DNA of 64,000 nucleotides, taken from contig JAZTXM010000008.1 in the NCBI GenBank assembly GCA_045636425.1, positions 1 to 64,000 of the forward strand, given 5' to 3'. Below are positions 15,001-30,000 of this stretch, piece after piece. The position numbers and the translations under genes were made by a program. Each line of letters starts with the position of its first letter. The stretch's first letter is position 1. Source of the DNA: UMGS1883 sp045636425 (GTDB lineage: Bacteria; Bacillota; Clostridia; UMGS1883). The notes under the pieces are model-generated. The model ran no database searches and was not told the DNA's origin. It saw only the letters and a list, made by a program, of their open reading frames with translations.

Positions 15001-18000
15001 AGTGCCACACACCCGAACTTCCCTGCGGATTCATAGGATGCATGGTAGTATCCCATCCGTTGAAATCGCCCACAACGCTTACGCTTTTTGCATTAGGTGC
15101 CCACACGGCAAAGCTATATCCACGCTCGCCGTAAATTTCCGACGGAATTGCTCCCATGAATTCATAAGCTCTGAAATTCGTTCCGCTATTAAACTGAGCA
15201 AGCTGAGAGGTAGATATAAATGGATTTTCGCTCTTACCCGTGTCTTTTTTCCTGATTGTCATTAATACGCCTCCGCTTGATATTTTTTCTCTTTTTATTA
15301 TTCTACCAAATATATTTCCATTAGTCAAACGATTTTAGGGAAATTTAACCAAAAAAAGCGAGAATTTCAACTGTGTTTTTAGGCAATTTTATACAAATTA
15401 GGCTGTTTTTCGCAAAAAAACCGCTGCAAACTCTTTTTACAGCGGTTTTTCATCACATATTTTACTCGTAATCTACTACATCTATCCAGCTATGGAGAAG
15501 TTCTTTTTCGGATTCAACGCCCTTTGTAAGCTGTGAAGCCGCAACAATTGGCATCCATTTCTGAACATACTGCTTTGCAGTATCGGTTTTGGCACAGAAA
15601 AGCTGAAGATACTTTTGTGCTGCCTCTTTTTTGCCCTCAAGGGTAAAGAGGAGGTATACCCTTGCCGCATCTGCCGCACCGTTACCACGGGTTACGTGTG
15701 CCCAGTCGATAATGTATGCTTCATCATTTTCCGTGATGATTATATTGGAGGGGTGGAAATCCCCGTGGCACACCTTATTATGCTTGGGAGTTGCATCAAG
15801 GCGTGTATGAAGCTCATAGCGGATTGTGGCATTAATATCCGCAGAGGAGATTTTGGAATGCATCTTATCTCTGAGCTTGTTAAGGTGAGTAACCTTATGA
15901 GAAAGCACTTCTGTCTGAATATCCACCAGTCTTTCAATATATTCATCCATTTTTTCGGGATTTTCGCACATAAGCTCTTCGAGAGTTTTTCCCTCTATAT
16001 ACTCGGTCACGATTGCCCACTTTCCGTCAATTTTCTTTACCTCGTGAAGCTTGGGAACTTTAAGCCCTGTTTCTTCAACGCGAGCCTGATTAAGTGCTTC
16101 GTTAAGGACGTTGGCTTTTGAATAATTTTCATTAAAAACTTTAACGGTAAAGTCACCGTCACGATATATGATTTTATCGGGTCTTTCAAATATAACTTTC
16201 ATTACTGAGCACCTCCGTAATATGCATTAAGATACATCTCCCTGATTTCGCTCATAAGGGGGTAGCGGGGATTTGCACCTGTACACTGGTCATCAAATGC
16301 CTGTTCGGTCATTTCATCAAGATTTTCAAGGAAGTTCTTTTCATCAATGCCGTAATCACGAATAGAATTCTTTATGCCAACCTTTTCCTTAAGCTCACGG
16401 ATAAGGTTGATAAGTCCCTGGAATTTATCTTCGTCCGTCTTACCCTTTACTCCCAGATGCTCTGCCACCTGTGCGTACCGAGCAAGAGTATGAGGATGGT
16501 CGTACTGCGAGAAGGTACCCATCTTAACAGGAGTTTCGGAGGCATTGAAACGGAGAACTTCTTCAATCATAAGGGCATTTGCTACGCCGTGAGGAAGATG
16601 GTGGAATGCACCTAACTTATGTGCCATAGAGTGGCACACACCGAGGAATGCATTTGCGAATGCCATACCCGCCATTGTAGCGGCATTAGCCATTTTTTCA
16701 CGTGCTTCCACGTCTGTCTGACCATTTTCATATGCACGGGGAAGATATTCAAATACTGTTTTAAGTGAGCCTAATGCGAGGGAATCCGTGTAATCCGTTG
16801 CAAGCATTGATGCATATGCTTCAAGGGCATGTGTTACTGCATCAATACCGCTTGCTGCAGTGAGTCCCTTGGGAGCTGACATATGGAAATCCGTATCAAT
16901 AATTGCCATGTTGGGAAGAAGCTCGTAGTCTGCAAGAGGATATTTAACACCTGTCTGCTCGTCTGTAATAACAGCGAAGGGAGTTACCTCACTGCCTGTA
17001 CCTGCCGATGTGGGAATTGCTATAAAGTATGCCTTCTCACCCATTTTGGGGAATGTGTATACTCTCTTTCTGATGTCGATAAAACGCATTGCCATATCCA
17101 TGAAATCTGCTTCGGGATGCTCGTACATTACCCACATGATTTTAGCCGCATCCATTGCAGAGCCGCCGCCGAGAGCAATGATTGTATCGGGCTTGAATGC
17201 AGCCATCTGTGCCGCACCGTTCTTAGCGTTAAGAAGTGTGGGATCGGGCTGAACATCAAAGAATGTGGTATGAGCTATACCCATTTCGTCAAGCTTATCT
17301 GTGATTGCCTTTGTATATCCGTTTTCATAGAGGAATGTATCCGTTACAATGAAGGCCTTCTTTTTGCCCATAACTGTTTTAAGCTCATCAAGAGCAACAG
17401 GAAGGCAGCCTTTCTTGATATATATTTTTTCAGGCGCTCTGAACCAAAGCATATTTTCCCTTCTTTCTGCAACTGTTTTAATGTTCAGAAGGTGTTTAAC
17501 ACCAACGTTTTCGGAAACCGAGTTGCCGCCCCACGAACCGCAACCCAAGGTAAGTGAGGGAGCAAGCTTGAAGTTATAAAGGTCTCCGATACCGCCATGT
17601 GATGAGGGAGTATTTACAAGAATACGGCATGCTTTCATACGGAGAGAAAATTCCTGAATAAGGTCTCTTTTTGTTACCGCATCCGCGTAAAGAGAAGCAG
17701 TATGACCAAATCCTCCGTCCTCTACAAGCTTTTCAGCCTTATTAAGTGCATCGGCAAAATCCTCTGCCTTATACATTGCAAGAACCGGCGAAAGCTTCTC
17801 ATGGGCAAATTCCTCGGAAAGCTCTACGCTTTCAACCTCACCGATAAGGATTTTTGTATCTTCGGGAACTTCTACACCTGCAAGGGAAGCGATTGTATGT
17901 GCTTTCTGACCTACAATCTTTGCATTGAGTGCACCGTTTATAATAATTGTCTTTCTTACCTTTTCGATTTCGTCATCCTTCAGGAAATAGCATCCACGGT

Positions 18001-21000
18001 CAGCAAATTCCTTCTTTACTTTGTCATAAATGCTCTTTTCTACGATAACGCTTTGCTCGGAGGCACAAATCATACCGTTGTCAAAGGTTTTTGAATGAAT
18101 AATTGAGTTTACCGCCATAAGAAGGTCGGCACTTTCGTCGATGATTGCAGGGGTATTACCTGCACCAACACCGAGAGCGGGCTTACCGCTGGAATATGCC
18201 GCTTTTACCATGCCCGGTCCGCCTGTAGCAAGGATAATGTCGGCTTCTTTCATAACTGTATTTGTCATATCGAGGCTCGGAACATCAATCCAGCTTATGA
18301 TTCCCTCGGGGGCACCTGCTTTTACTGCCGCATCAAGTACAATTTTTGCAGCGGCAATGGTGCTGTTCTTCGCCCTTGGATGGGGGCTGATAACAATTGC
18401 GTTTCTTGTCTTAAGTGCAATAAGGCATTTGAAAATCGCGGTGGAGGTGGGGTTTGTGGTAGGAATAACCGCCGCAATTACGCCGATAGGCTCGGCAATT
18501 TTTGTAATGCCGTACGCCTTATCCTCCTCGATAATACCGCAGGTCTTTGTGTCCTTGTAGGCATTATAGATATATTCCGCCGCATAGTGGTTTTTGATAA
18601 CCTTATCCTCAACAACGCCCATTCCCGTTTCCTCTACAGCCATTTTGGCAAGAGAGATACGCTCTCTGTTTGCCGCTGTGGCTGCCGCAAGGAAAATTTT
18701 ATCAACCTGCTCCTGGGTAAAGGAGGCAAAGGTTTTCTGAATGTTGCGAATGTTTATAAGCTGAGCTTCGAGCTTTTCTACGCTGTCAATTATAACTTTT
18801 TCTTTGCTCATTGTAATAATTCCTTTCTGTAATAGTTTAATATGTTATGGAATCATTATAACGGCAGTTCTTCAGTTTGTGAAGATGCTTTTTTTATATA
18901 TCGTTATTCATATATCGATATAGCATTACCAATTTTTGTTTCTTTTGAAAAAAGGGGATAGGAAAAAGCTTCAGAACGGACAAACTGAATCCCGAAGGGA
19001 CTTGCCCGAAGGCGTACGTGGGTACGTCGAGAGGTGAAGTTTGTTCGTAGCAAAAAGGCTTCAAAACGAAGAAAAACCGTATTTATACGGTTTTTCAACA
19101 ATAATATTAGAGTCTTTAATTCTTATAATATTTTTATTTTGTATTTTAGTTGCCTTTTTGCGGTCTGGAGTTTTTTACATCCCCTTTATAATGTAGCTAT
19201 TACATCTTTAAGTGTTTCTATAAAGAGCCTGTCAGTATCACTTTTTTTATAATCCTTCCTGTAGAAAAGCACATCACGATACTTGCTGTCCTCGCTTTTA
19301 AGGGGAATAATTGAAAATTTACTTTCATCATAATATCTTTTGGGGGGAGGAGTTATTCGTGCATATGCACATTCATCGCCCAGAAGCACGCTTTTCATTC
19401 CCTCTCTCTCATAGACAAAAATGTGATGCATATTATGGGATTCACGAGCCGTCTTAACACTGCGTGCAGACCGTCCGTAATGCATAATATTGTCCCCGAA
19501 AAGGATCTGTGTCATACCCTCAAGATGGCTTTCCTCCACCAAAGGAAGCTCTGCCAGTTTGCTTTTTGCCGATACGGCAACAAGCTCGTCATATTCCCAG
19601 AGAGTTTCATACTGAAGTTCTCTTTCCTCCAACATTTGCGTAAAATATTGCTCATAAGCGACATTATATTTTATAATGCCTAAGTTGTTCTCACCCGTGG
19701 CAACATTCTTTATTGCACGCATGGTATTGGTTTCCCGGAAGGTTATTTTCTCCTTTGATTCGTTTTTTATTTTTTGAAGAAAAAGAGAAAACGCGTCCGT
19801 AATATACTCACAGCGTGCCGATGCCACATCAAGAGTCACCATCTCACTTTTCTTAGGGTTATAGGTGGTTTCCAGGCGCTCTAACTGTGCTATGATGCCC
19901 TTTGCATCCATAATAAATTCTGCACCTACGGTTGTAGGAACCACGCCTTTTGAGCTTCTTTTAAAAATGGAGATTCCCACCGATTCTTCAAGCTCACGTA
20001 TAGCCTTTGAAAGCTGCGGCTGATTCATATACAGATTTTCCGCAGCCTTTGATATTGACCCTGTTTTTTCCACCTCAATAATGTACTTAAGATGTAATGT
20101 ATTCATTTATTTTTCCCCTAACATTTTCTGTCTGAGATGATTTGAAAGGAGCGCCAGTGACGATGCCATATTTTCATTCTGTACCAGAATGTTGGCAGGT
20201 GCTTTGATATGAGTGGGTGCAAAATTCCATATTGCCATAATGCCGCTTTCAACAAGCATGTCACACACCCTCTGTGCTGAATCCACAGGTACTGTAATTA
20301 TACCGATTTTTATATCATATTTTTCGCAGATTGCCTTAATTTGGGAAAGATCATATACCCTTTCGTTATCAATCAGCTCAGGGCGGGTGTCAAATGCCGC
20401 TACGATGTTTATACCATAGTTATCAAAGCCGCGGTAGCTCATCAGCGCCATTCCCAAATTTCCCGCACCTATAAGTATTGCGTCGTTTCCACTGCCGTAT
20501 CCCAAAAAGTCTGAAATCCCGTTTATAAGATCACGTACCGCAAAGCCTTTCTTGGGTATTCCCGAGCTTTTGCAAACTGCCGCCAAATCCTTTCTCACCT
20601 GCACATCATTAAGGTCAAGTGCCTGTGCCACGGCAGCAGATGATACGTATTCCGTTTCCGTTTTTTCCAATGTCCTGAGATACGACATATATACAGGCAG
20701 TCTCTTGAGTGCCTGTCTGGAAAGATTTTTCTTGTTCATACATTTCCCTCATATTCAGTTAGCAGAACAGACTCCCTATCTCCCTATTCTGCCTTATTTT
20801 AAAAAGGGGATGTAAAAACATCCCCAATAAATTATGCCTTGTTTACGCTTCCGAAAAGTTCCATTTTTTCCTTAACGGTTTCCTTGATTGCTTCCACGCC
20901 GGGAGCGAGAAGCTTTCTGGGGTCAAAGCCCTTACCTTCAAGGTCCTTACCTGCTTCCACGTACTTTCTTACAGCTGCTGCAAAAGAAAGCTGACACTCT

Positions 21001-24000
21001 GTATTTACGTTGATTTTTGCAACGCCGAGGCTGATTGCGGTTTTAATCATATCAGCGGGGATTCCCGTACCACCGTGAAGAACAAGGGGGATTCCGCCTG
21101 TTGCATCATTGATTTTTCCGAGAGCGTCAAAGTCAAGACCCTTCCAGTTTTCGGGATATTTACCGTGAATATTTCCGATACCTGCTGCAAGCATTGTAAC
21201 ACCAAGGTCTGCAATTGTCTTACATTCTGCGGGGTCGGCAATGTCACCTGCGCCTACAACACCGTCTTCTTCACCGCCGATTGCACCTACTTCAGCTTCA
21301 AGGCTGAGGCCTTTTTCTGCACAAATCTTTACAAGCTCGGTTGTCTTTGCAACGTTTTCATCAATGGGATAATGGCTTCCGTCAAACATAACTGATGAGA
21401 AGCCTGCTTCGATACACTTCATAGCACCCTCGTAACTGCCATGGTCAAGGTGAAGTGCTACGGGAACTGTAATTCCGAGACCCTCAATCATACCTTCAAC
21501 CATACCTACGATGGTTTTATAACCTGCCATATACTTACCTGCACCCTCGCTTACACCCAATATAACGGGTGAATTAAGCTCCTGCGCAGTAAGAAGAATA
21601 GCCTTTGTCCATTCAAGATTGTTAATGTTGAACTGACCTACCGCGTAATGACCCGCACGAGCCTTTTCCAACATTTCTTTTGCTGATACCAACATAATCC
21701 ACAAAACCTTTCTGCCCACAAGAAGTTTTATTATCGTACACATATCTTATCGTGGGCCGATAAGACACAATTTCTTTTATGAGAGCTTGCTCTGCATATA
21801 TATACATATTATCGCATATTTTTTGAAATAAATCAATATATATTCTATGAAAAGAGGTGATTTTTTTGAAAAAAACTTCTATAATTTCCATAAATTTAAA
21901 ATTTCTCCGCATACCGATTGCGTTATCTTTATTCGCCGCCACTGTAGTTACAAGTTCTTCACTGATTAAGGATGTGCCGCAAATAAGCCTTAATAAGAAT
22001 TTAGTGAATTTTTTTCTTGATTCACAGCTTCTTCACAATCATGCCGAGGCTAAATACACGAGTGTTTTTTCACTTCTTCATACCGAAAAAACAGCTTCGC
22101 CCCAAAGTCCTCCCCCAAAAAACCGCCAAGTCAAAGCCGAAAGCACAATAGAGCACACAGCCACTACAAAAGACACGGTAGCAAAAGAAATGCCTGATGT
22201 TAAGTTTTCCAATAGCACACGCATAAATTTGGATGCAGAAAAATACGGCTCGGCAGAGCTTTCCTTTCTGAAAAAGGATTTTTCTGTTCTCATAGTCCAC
22301 ACACATACCACGGAGAGCTATACCCCGTCAGAAAAATTCCCCTATTCTCCCACTGATACGGACAGGACTACAGACAAAAGCTTTAACATGGTAAAGGTAG
22401 GAAAAGAAATTGAAAAAACGCTTAAAAGCCATGGGATTAAAGTTTATCACGATACTACAATTAATGATTACCCCAGCTACAACGGCAGTTATAACAAAAG
22501 CGCTACAAACGTTTCCAATTATATAAAAAATGACCCCTCCATAAAAATCGTGCTGGATGTACACCGTGATGCCATTGAAAGCAAGGGTGGCGGCAAAGTG
22601 AAATATACCGCTAAAATAAATTCCGAGGATGCGGCAAAAATAATGCTCGTGGTAGGAAGTAACCAAAGCGGACTTGAACATAAAAACTGGGAAGAAAACA
22701 TGTCCTTTGCGTATAAGCTCCAACAGCATATTACCTCAACATATCCCGATTTAATGAGGCCGATAAATTTCAGAAGCCAGAGATTCAACCAACAGCTCGC
22801 TCCTGCTGCAATAATCGTGGAGGTGGGAACAAACGGAAACACCATGGATGAAGCACTCTTGGGTGCAAGATATTTTGCCGAGGGGCTGGCTGATTTTGTA
22901 AAATAAAAGAAGAAAAATCGTATAAAATACGATTTTTCTTCTTTTTTAAGCCTTTTTGCAATCTGGACTTTTTTACATTTCCTTACTCGTGGTGTCCGTG
23001 ACAGTGTGCACAGTTTCCGCTGCACTCCACTTTCTTTTCGATTCCACTCTTGTCGTAGTAATCCTGAATAGCCGCCTTAATAGCTTCTTCCGCAAGAACG
23101 CTGCAATGAATCTTTGCAGGCGGAAGTCCTTCAAGTGCCTCCACAACCGCTTTATTGGTAAGCCCGAGAGCTTCCTCAATGGTTTTTCCCTTTACAAGCT
23201 CGGTTGCCATAGAGCTGGTTGCTACAGCGGCACCGCATCCGAAAGTCTTGAAGCTGACATCTTTTACAATATCATCCTCAATCTTCATATAAATTTTCAT
23301 TATATCTCCGCACTTTGCATTACCAACCGTTCCTACAGCGTTGGCATCCTTAAGCTCCCCTACGTTTCTGGGGTTGGAGAAATGATCCATTACTTTTTCA
23401 CTGTACATTTATTTCAATCCTTTCATTCCACACCTTCATAAAGAGGAGACATATCGCGAAGTCGCTGTACGATAGGTCCTACCGCTTTAATAAAGGAATC
23501 AATTTCTTCTTCCGTAGTAAACTCCGAAAGAGAGGCACGCATAGATCCGTGTGCAATCTCATGAGGAAGCCCGATTCCCAAAAGCACATGGGACGGATCC
23601 AGAGAGCCTGATGTACACGCACTGCCGCTGGAAACAACGTACCCCATCATGTCAAGGCTGAGGAGCAGACTTTCACCCTCAATATAACGGAAGCAAAAGC
23701 TTGTATTATTGGGTAATCTTTTTGTTCTGTGTCCGTTAAGGCGGGTATAGGGAACACTTTCCAAAATCCCGTCTATAAGTTTATCTCTGAGCTTCATAAT
23801 CTTTTCTGTCTTTTCCTGCATATTCTCACAGGCTTCTGAAAGTGCCTGTGCCATGCCCACAATACCTGCCACGTTTTCAGTTGTGGCACGCCGTCCAAGC
23901 TCCTGTGCACCGCCGTGAAGAAGATTATCAATCTTCACGCCTTTTCTGATATAAAGAACACCCACGCCCTTAGGCCCGTGGAATTTATGTGCCGACATGG

Positions 24001-27000
24001 AAAGCAAATCAATATTCATTTCCTTTACGTCAATGGGAACAGCACCTGCTGCCTGTACGGCATCGGTATGGAAATATACTCCCTTTTCGCGGCAAATTTC
24101 GCCTATTTCCTTAATGGGATTAATTGTTCCTATTTCATTATTTGCAAACATGACGGAAACAAGCACCGTTTCGTCGGTAATTGCATTTTTAATATCTTCG
24201 GGGCTTACCATACCAAACTCATCTACGGGAACATAGGTTACTTTAAAACCCTGTTTTTCCAAGAATTCACAGGTGTGAAGCACTGCATGATGCTCCACCG
24301 TGGTTGTAATAATATGATTTCCCTTATCTCTATTTTTAAGGGCTATACCCTTTATCGCCCAGTTATCCGCTTCACTTCCGCCACTTGTGAAGAAAACTTC
24401 CTTTGTGTCTGCACCGATACACTTTGCTATACGCTCCCTGGCTTCTGAAAGTGCCTTTCTGGCAGCTTGTCCGGGAGTTGTGTACGTTGAGGACGCATTT
24501 CCGAAAGTTTCCGTAAAATACGGAAGCATAGCTGATATTACGCTGTCTTTCACTTTGGTTGTGGCAGCATTATCCAAATATATCATAAATTTCGCTTCCT
24601 CTCTTTGGTCATCGCATTACAGTATATTACTATTTCCGCTAAAAAGCAAGTATGTTTTATTATTTTTATTATTATTTACCTTTTTTTACCGCTTTAATAT
24701 GACCTTACAGTCGTAATTAATTTGCCAAGCACTTTAAATTTCTCATTATCTGCATTAAGTTCTATGTCAGGATAAAGTCCGCTTGTGTTTTCCGCCTTGA
24801 GCAAAATCGTGTTTCCCTTCTTGAAATATCTTCTGACAACTCCTTCTTCACTACTGTACACTGCCAAAACCATATCTCCGTTTTTAACCACGGCATCCTG
24901 CCTTACTATAACGCTGTCACCGGGACAAATATGGGCATCGATCATGGCATTATCGTGAATCTTCACGCCCATATATTCGTTTCCGTCGTACCTGTCCCCG
25001 TCAATAAATATGGTTTCCACTATTTTGGCGGTTTCAAGAAAAGGCTTATCTCCGCTTACCGCAGATACTACGTGAACCATTCTCCCCTTTTCACCTACAC
25101 AAAATGAGATGCAGTTCATAAGCTCAAAGGGAGAAACACCGAAAACCTCCGACAGCTTTTCCACGATGGCTGCAGGAGGCGATGTCAGATATCCGCTTTC
25201 TATATTTTTCACAGTTGTAACACCTGTGCCGATTCTTTGGGCAAGCTGCTTTTGCGATAACCCCGATGAAACTCTGAGTCTTGTTATATGAGCACTGATG
25301 ATATTCATTTGAGTACTCCTTCGCTTTTTATGAAATTAAATCTACAATCAGCATTATAACATAAAAAGCGGCTTTGTTCAAGAGGGAATACTTCAATAAA
25401 TATTTCATTCATACAGGGCAATATTTATTGCATCGGCAATTATATCAGAGGCCTGCTGAGAAATAATATCCACATCGTTGGGAGTAACAACCATGCTCTC
25501 CCCTCTCTTGGTGAGGATATTTTGCGCAAGCTCCTGCCCGTTTGTTTTTTGTCCGTTTTTTGGCAGTGTTTCAATAATATCCATTGCCAGCGTTAATACA
25601 TCTGCAACCATGGGCACGCCTATAGCAATTACGGGGACTCCGAGGGTTTCTTCATTTAATGCTCTGCGGTGATTTCCCACTCCGCTTCCCGGAGTTATTC
25701 CCGTATCGCTTATTTGAAGCGTAGTGCCGAGGCGGCTTAGATTTCTTGCGGCGAGAGCATCAATTGCTATTATAAGCTGCGGCTTTACAAACTCTATGAC
25801 TCCCTTTACTATTTCGCTTGTTTCGATACCTGTTATTCCCAAAACTCCCGGAGCAATGGCACTAACAGGACGGAGGGACAGATTAAATTCGTTATCTGTG
25901 GCTTTTGAAATATGACGTGTGACGGTAAGCTTTCCCACTGACTTAGGTCCTATTGAATCGGGGGTAATGTCACGATTTCCAAGTCCTACCACTAAAACGG
26001 AAGCGTCGGAGGATACCTTTATAAGTTTTTTTAATTCTGCTGAAACCGCATTAATAGCCCTGTCACAGATTTCGTCATCGGGAAGTGACAAATCCTTGAT
26101 TTCTACAGTTACATAATTCCCTATGGGCTTTCCTATTTTTTCTGCGGCATCCTCATCCTTTATTTTTACGTGAGTAACACTGATTCCGTCACTGTCGTGG
26201 CGGAGACTTTCAATCCCTGCAATTTCCCCCGCAAACATTTCCCGTCTTTCCAATGCAAGGTCACTTCTGAAATTCATTGACGTTCCCCTCTTTTCTTCTC
26301 TTTTTCTTCTTTTAAAAGCTCTCCTGTAACAATATCGGAATATGCTCTGTTGAGCCACAATACACTAGCATCATCCTCCACTATCCCTTCCGGAAGAAGA
26401 ATGCTGTCATTGGGTGTATTTTCATTCATTATTAACCAACCTTTCAAAATGATTCTATCCGACAAATATTCGGTGACTATATTAGTATTTCTCACGCAAT
26501 AAAAAAAATGCAAGGAGGCCTTTGCTTCCTTGCATTTTTGATTGTTTATTAAAATTAGTTTGTGATAGTCTTTTCTGTTTCCTTATCAAAGATGTGAATC
26601 TTAGAGGAATCGAGAGAAACACGGATACTATCTCCAACCTTAGCTGTGCTGTCAGACTTAACACGTGCAATGAGGTTGATACCGTCAACAACTAAGTAAA
26701 GATATGTTTCAGCACCCATCATTTCTGTTACTTCAACGTCAGTACTGATGATTGCATCAGAGAACTTCTCAAGAGAATCTGCGTCATCATAAAGGTCTTC
26801 GGGACGAATACCCATAACAACTGTCTTTCCAACATAAGCCTTAGCTTTTTCAGCCTTTTCAGCAGCAAGCTTAACTTCGTTGGAGCCGAACTTAACATAA
26901 AGGTCGCTGCCCTTTTCTACGATTTCAGCATCACAGAAGTTCATCTGGGGTGAACCGATGAAGCCTGCAACGAACATGTTTACGGGGAAGTTGTAAAGAA

Positions 27001-30000
27001 CCTGGGGGGAATCAACCTGCTGAACAAAACCGTCCTTCATAACAACGATTCTTGTACCCATTGTAAGAGCCTCTGTCTGGTCATGAGTAACGTAGATGAA
27101 TGTTGTCTGAAGTCTGTGATGAAGCTTGGAAATTTCAGATCTCATCTGAACACGAAGCTTAGCATCAAGGTTTGAAAGAGGTTCGTCCATAAGGAATACG
27201 AGGGGCTCACGAACGATAGCACGACCGAGAGCAACACGCTGACGCTGACCGCCTGAAAGAGCCTTGGGCTTTCTTTCAAGAAGATGCTCAATGTCAAGAA
27301 TACGAGCAGCCTCCTGTACTCTTCTCTGGATTTCATCCTTGGGAGTCTTTCTGAGCTTAAGACCAAAAGCCATGTTCTCATAAACTGTCATATGAGGATA
27401 AAGAGCGTAGTTCTGGAAAACCATTGCGATATCTCTATCCTTGGGAGCGATGTCGTTCATAAGCTTGCCGCCGATGTAAAGCTCACCTTCGCTGATTTCT
27501 TCAAGACCTGCAATCATTCTGAGAGTTGTAGACTTACCACAGCCTGAAGGACCAACAAGGATAACGAATTCCTTATCCTCGATGTCGAGAGTGAAATCGG
27601 ATACAGCTACAACACCGCCGCTGTATTTCTTGTAAATATGTTTTAATTGTAAATCTGCCATTTAACTGACCTCCTAAATAAATATACACATGTACCAAAT
27701 TTACACTGCTTACATTTTAACACAAATTTACCCTTTTTCAAATACTATGATTTCACAAATTTACTCTTTTTTTTTGTGAACATTGTATAGGTAACGGGTT
27801 TCTTCGTCAGTCAAACACCTGTATTCGCCGATTTCAAGTTCTTCATCGAGATAAAGCTCGCCGTAGGAAAGACGTTTGAGATACACCACTTGATTCCCCA
27901 CAGCCTTTGCCATTCTCTTAATCTGATGGAATTTACCTTCAGTTATTGTAAGTTCTATTTCGTTTTCACTTATTCTTCTTGTCTTTGCTTCCTTTGTAAT
28001 ACATCCGCCTATGTCTACGCCCTTTTCAAGCATTTCCATTTCTTTATCGCTTATATCATTTTCAAGCCGCAGAAAATACGTCTTTCCGAAATTTTTATTC
28101 GGCGAAAGAAGATTATGTGCTGTCTCCCCGTCATTAGTAAGAAGAAGGAACCCTTCTGTATCAATATCCAGTCGTCCTACGGGAAAAAGCTGATACCTTG
28201 CATAAGACGGGTCAAGAAGGTCCATCACTGTGCTTTGCTTCTTGTCCTCGGTTGCACTTACGTAGCCACGGGGCTTATTGAGCATGATATAGACAAATTT
28301 TTTATAAAATATTTCTTTACCGTCAAGTAAAACATTTGCATTTTCGGAAACATGCATGGAAATATCTTTCGATACAGTCCCCTCCGCCGTTACTCTTCCG
28401 TCCTTTATTGCTTTTCTTGATTCGCTCCGTGTAAGAGCCGCCGCATCGGACACAAATTTATCAAGACGCATGGTTTATTCCTCTTTTCTTTAGCCGTCAT
28501 TTATCTTATTATAGCATTAATTAATCTTTTTTTCAATGGGAATCATAATTCCGTCAAGCGTTATGCTTGAAATATCTCCGCCTATTATTTCCCCGTTATA
28601 CACAATTATGTTGGCACGTGCATTTTGGGACGGGATAAGGTAGGTATATCTTTTGCATGTCTTTCCCCTGTAGGGCGAAAGGTCGTAGCCTGCGGTTTTT
28701 AAAAGTTCATTATAACGGCTGTACACTTCATTAAACTCCGTCGGTATTGTAAACTCCACCACTTCATAAGGAGTTTCCGACACATCATCATAGCCCATTT
28801 CCTTTACTGTGCGTGAAAACACGCTTATATTCTCTGTAGCTTCTTCCGAGGGGAATGATATTACACATAAAAACATAGCAAAGAAAACAAGCCTCATATA
28901 TTTTTTCATATAAAAACACCCTTTCGGAATATCTTTATTCCGAAAGGGTATCTCATATGCCTTACTCAGCAGAGAAAGGAAGAAGTGCAATGTGACGAGC
29001 ACGCTTAATAGCGATTGTCAGCTGACGCTGATGCTTAGCACATGTACCTGTGATTCTTCTGGGAAGAATCTTTGCTCTCTCTGAAACGTAACGACGAAGC
29101 TTTGCAACGTCTTTGTAGTCGATATCTGTTACCTTATCAACGCAGAACTGGCAAACTTTTTTCTTTGCTTTTCTTGCTCTGAAAGGTCTTTCAGTCTTTT
29201 CCTTTTCCATCATGGCTAAAACCTCCTTTAGAATGGTAAATCATCATCAGTGCCCATAGGAGAAATAGGTTCGGGAAGCGAACCGAAGTCATTAGCCTGT
29301 GAGAATGATTCCTCAGCGCTGTAGCCTTGTGAGTCACGCTTACTTTCAGCGAAATACACCTGACTTACGATAACTTCTGTAGCGTAACGCTTCTTACCGT
29401 CCTGATCATCCCAGGAGCGAGTCTGAATACTTCCCTCAAGAGCAACCATGTTGCCTTTTTTGAAGTATTTGGAAATAAACTCCGCAGTCTGCCTCCACGC
29501 AACGCAGTTGATGAAATCTGCCTTACGTTCTTCGCCCTGACGGACAAAGTTACGGTCTACCGCAATTGAAAAAGCACAAGTGCTTACTCCCTGCGGGGTG
29601 CTGCGAAGCTCGGGGTCGCGAGTAAATCTGCCCATCAAAATAACCTTGTTAAGCATATTTCTACCTCCCTTTACGCTTCCTTGCGGATTGTGATAGTACG
29701 CATTACACCGTCGGTGATTCCGTAAATTCTCTCAAGTTCCTTGGGGAATTCAGGATTTGATGCGAAGTTCACAAGAACGTAGTAACCCTCTGTCTTGAAG
29801 TCGATAGGATAAGCAAGCTTTCTCTTACCCCATACGTCTACGCTTTCAACTGTTCCGTTATCAGCAATAAGCTTCTGGAACTTTTCGGAAAGAGCGTTAA
29901 TCTTCTCCTCCTCAAGCGCAGTATCAAGAACAAAAATGGTCTCATACTTGTTGATAATTTCAGCCATTTTCTACACCTCCTTCTGGTCTTTGGCCCCGAA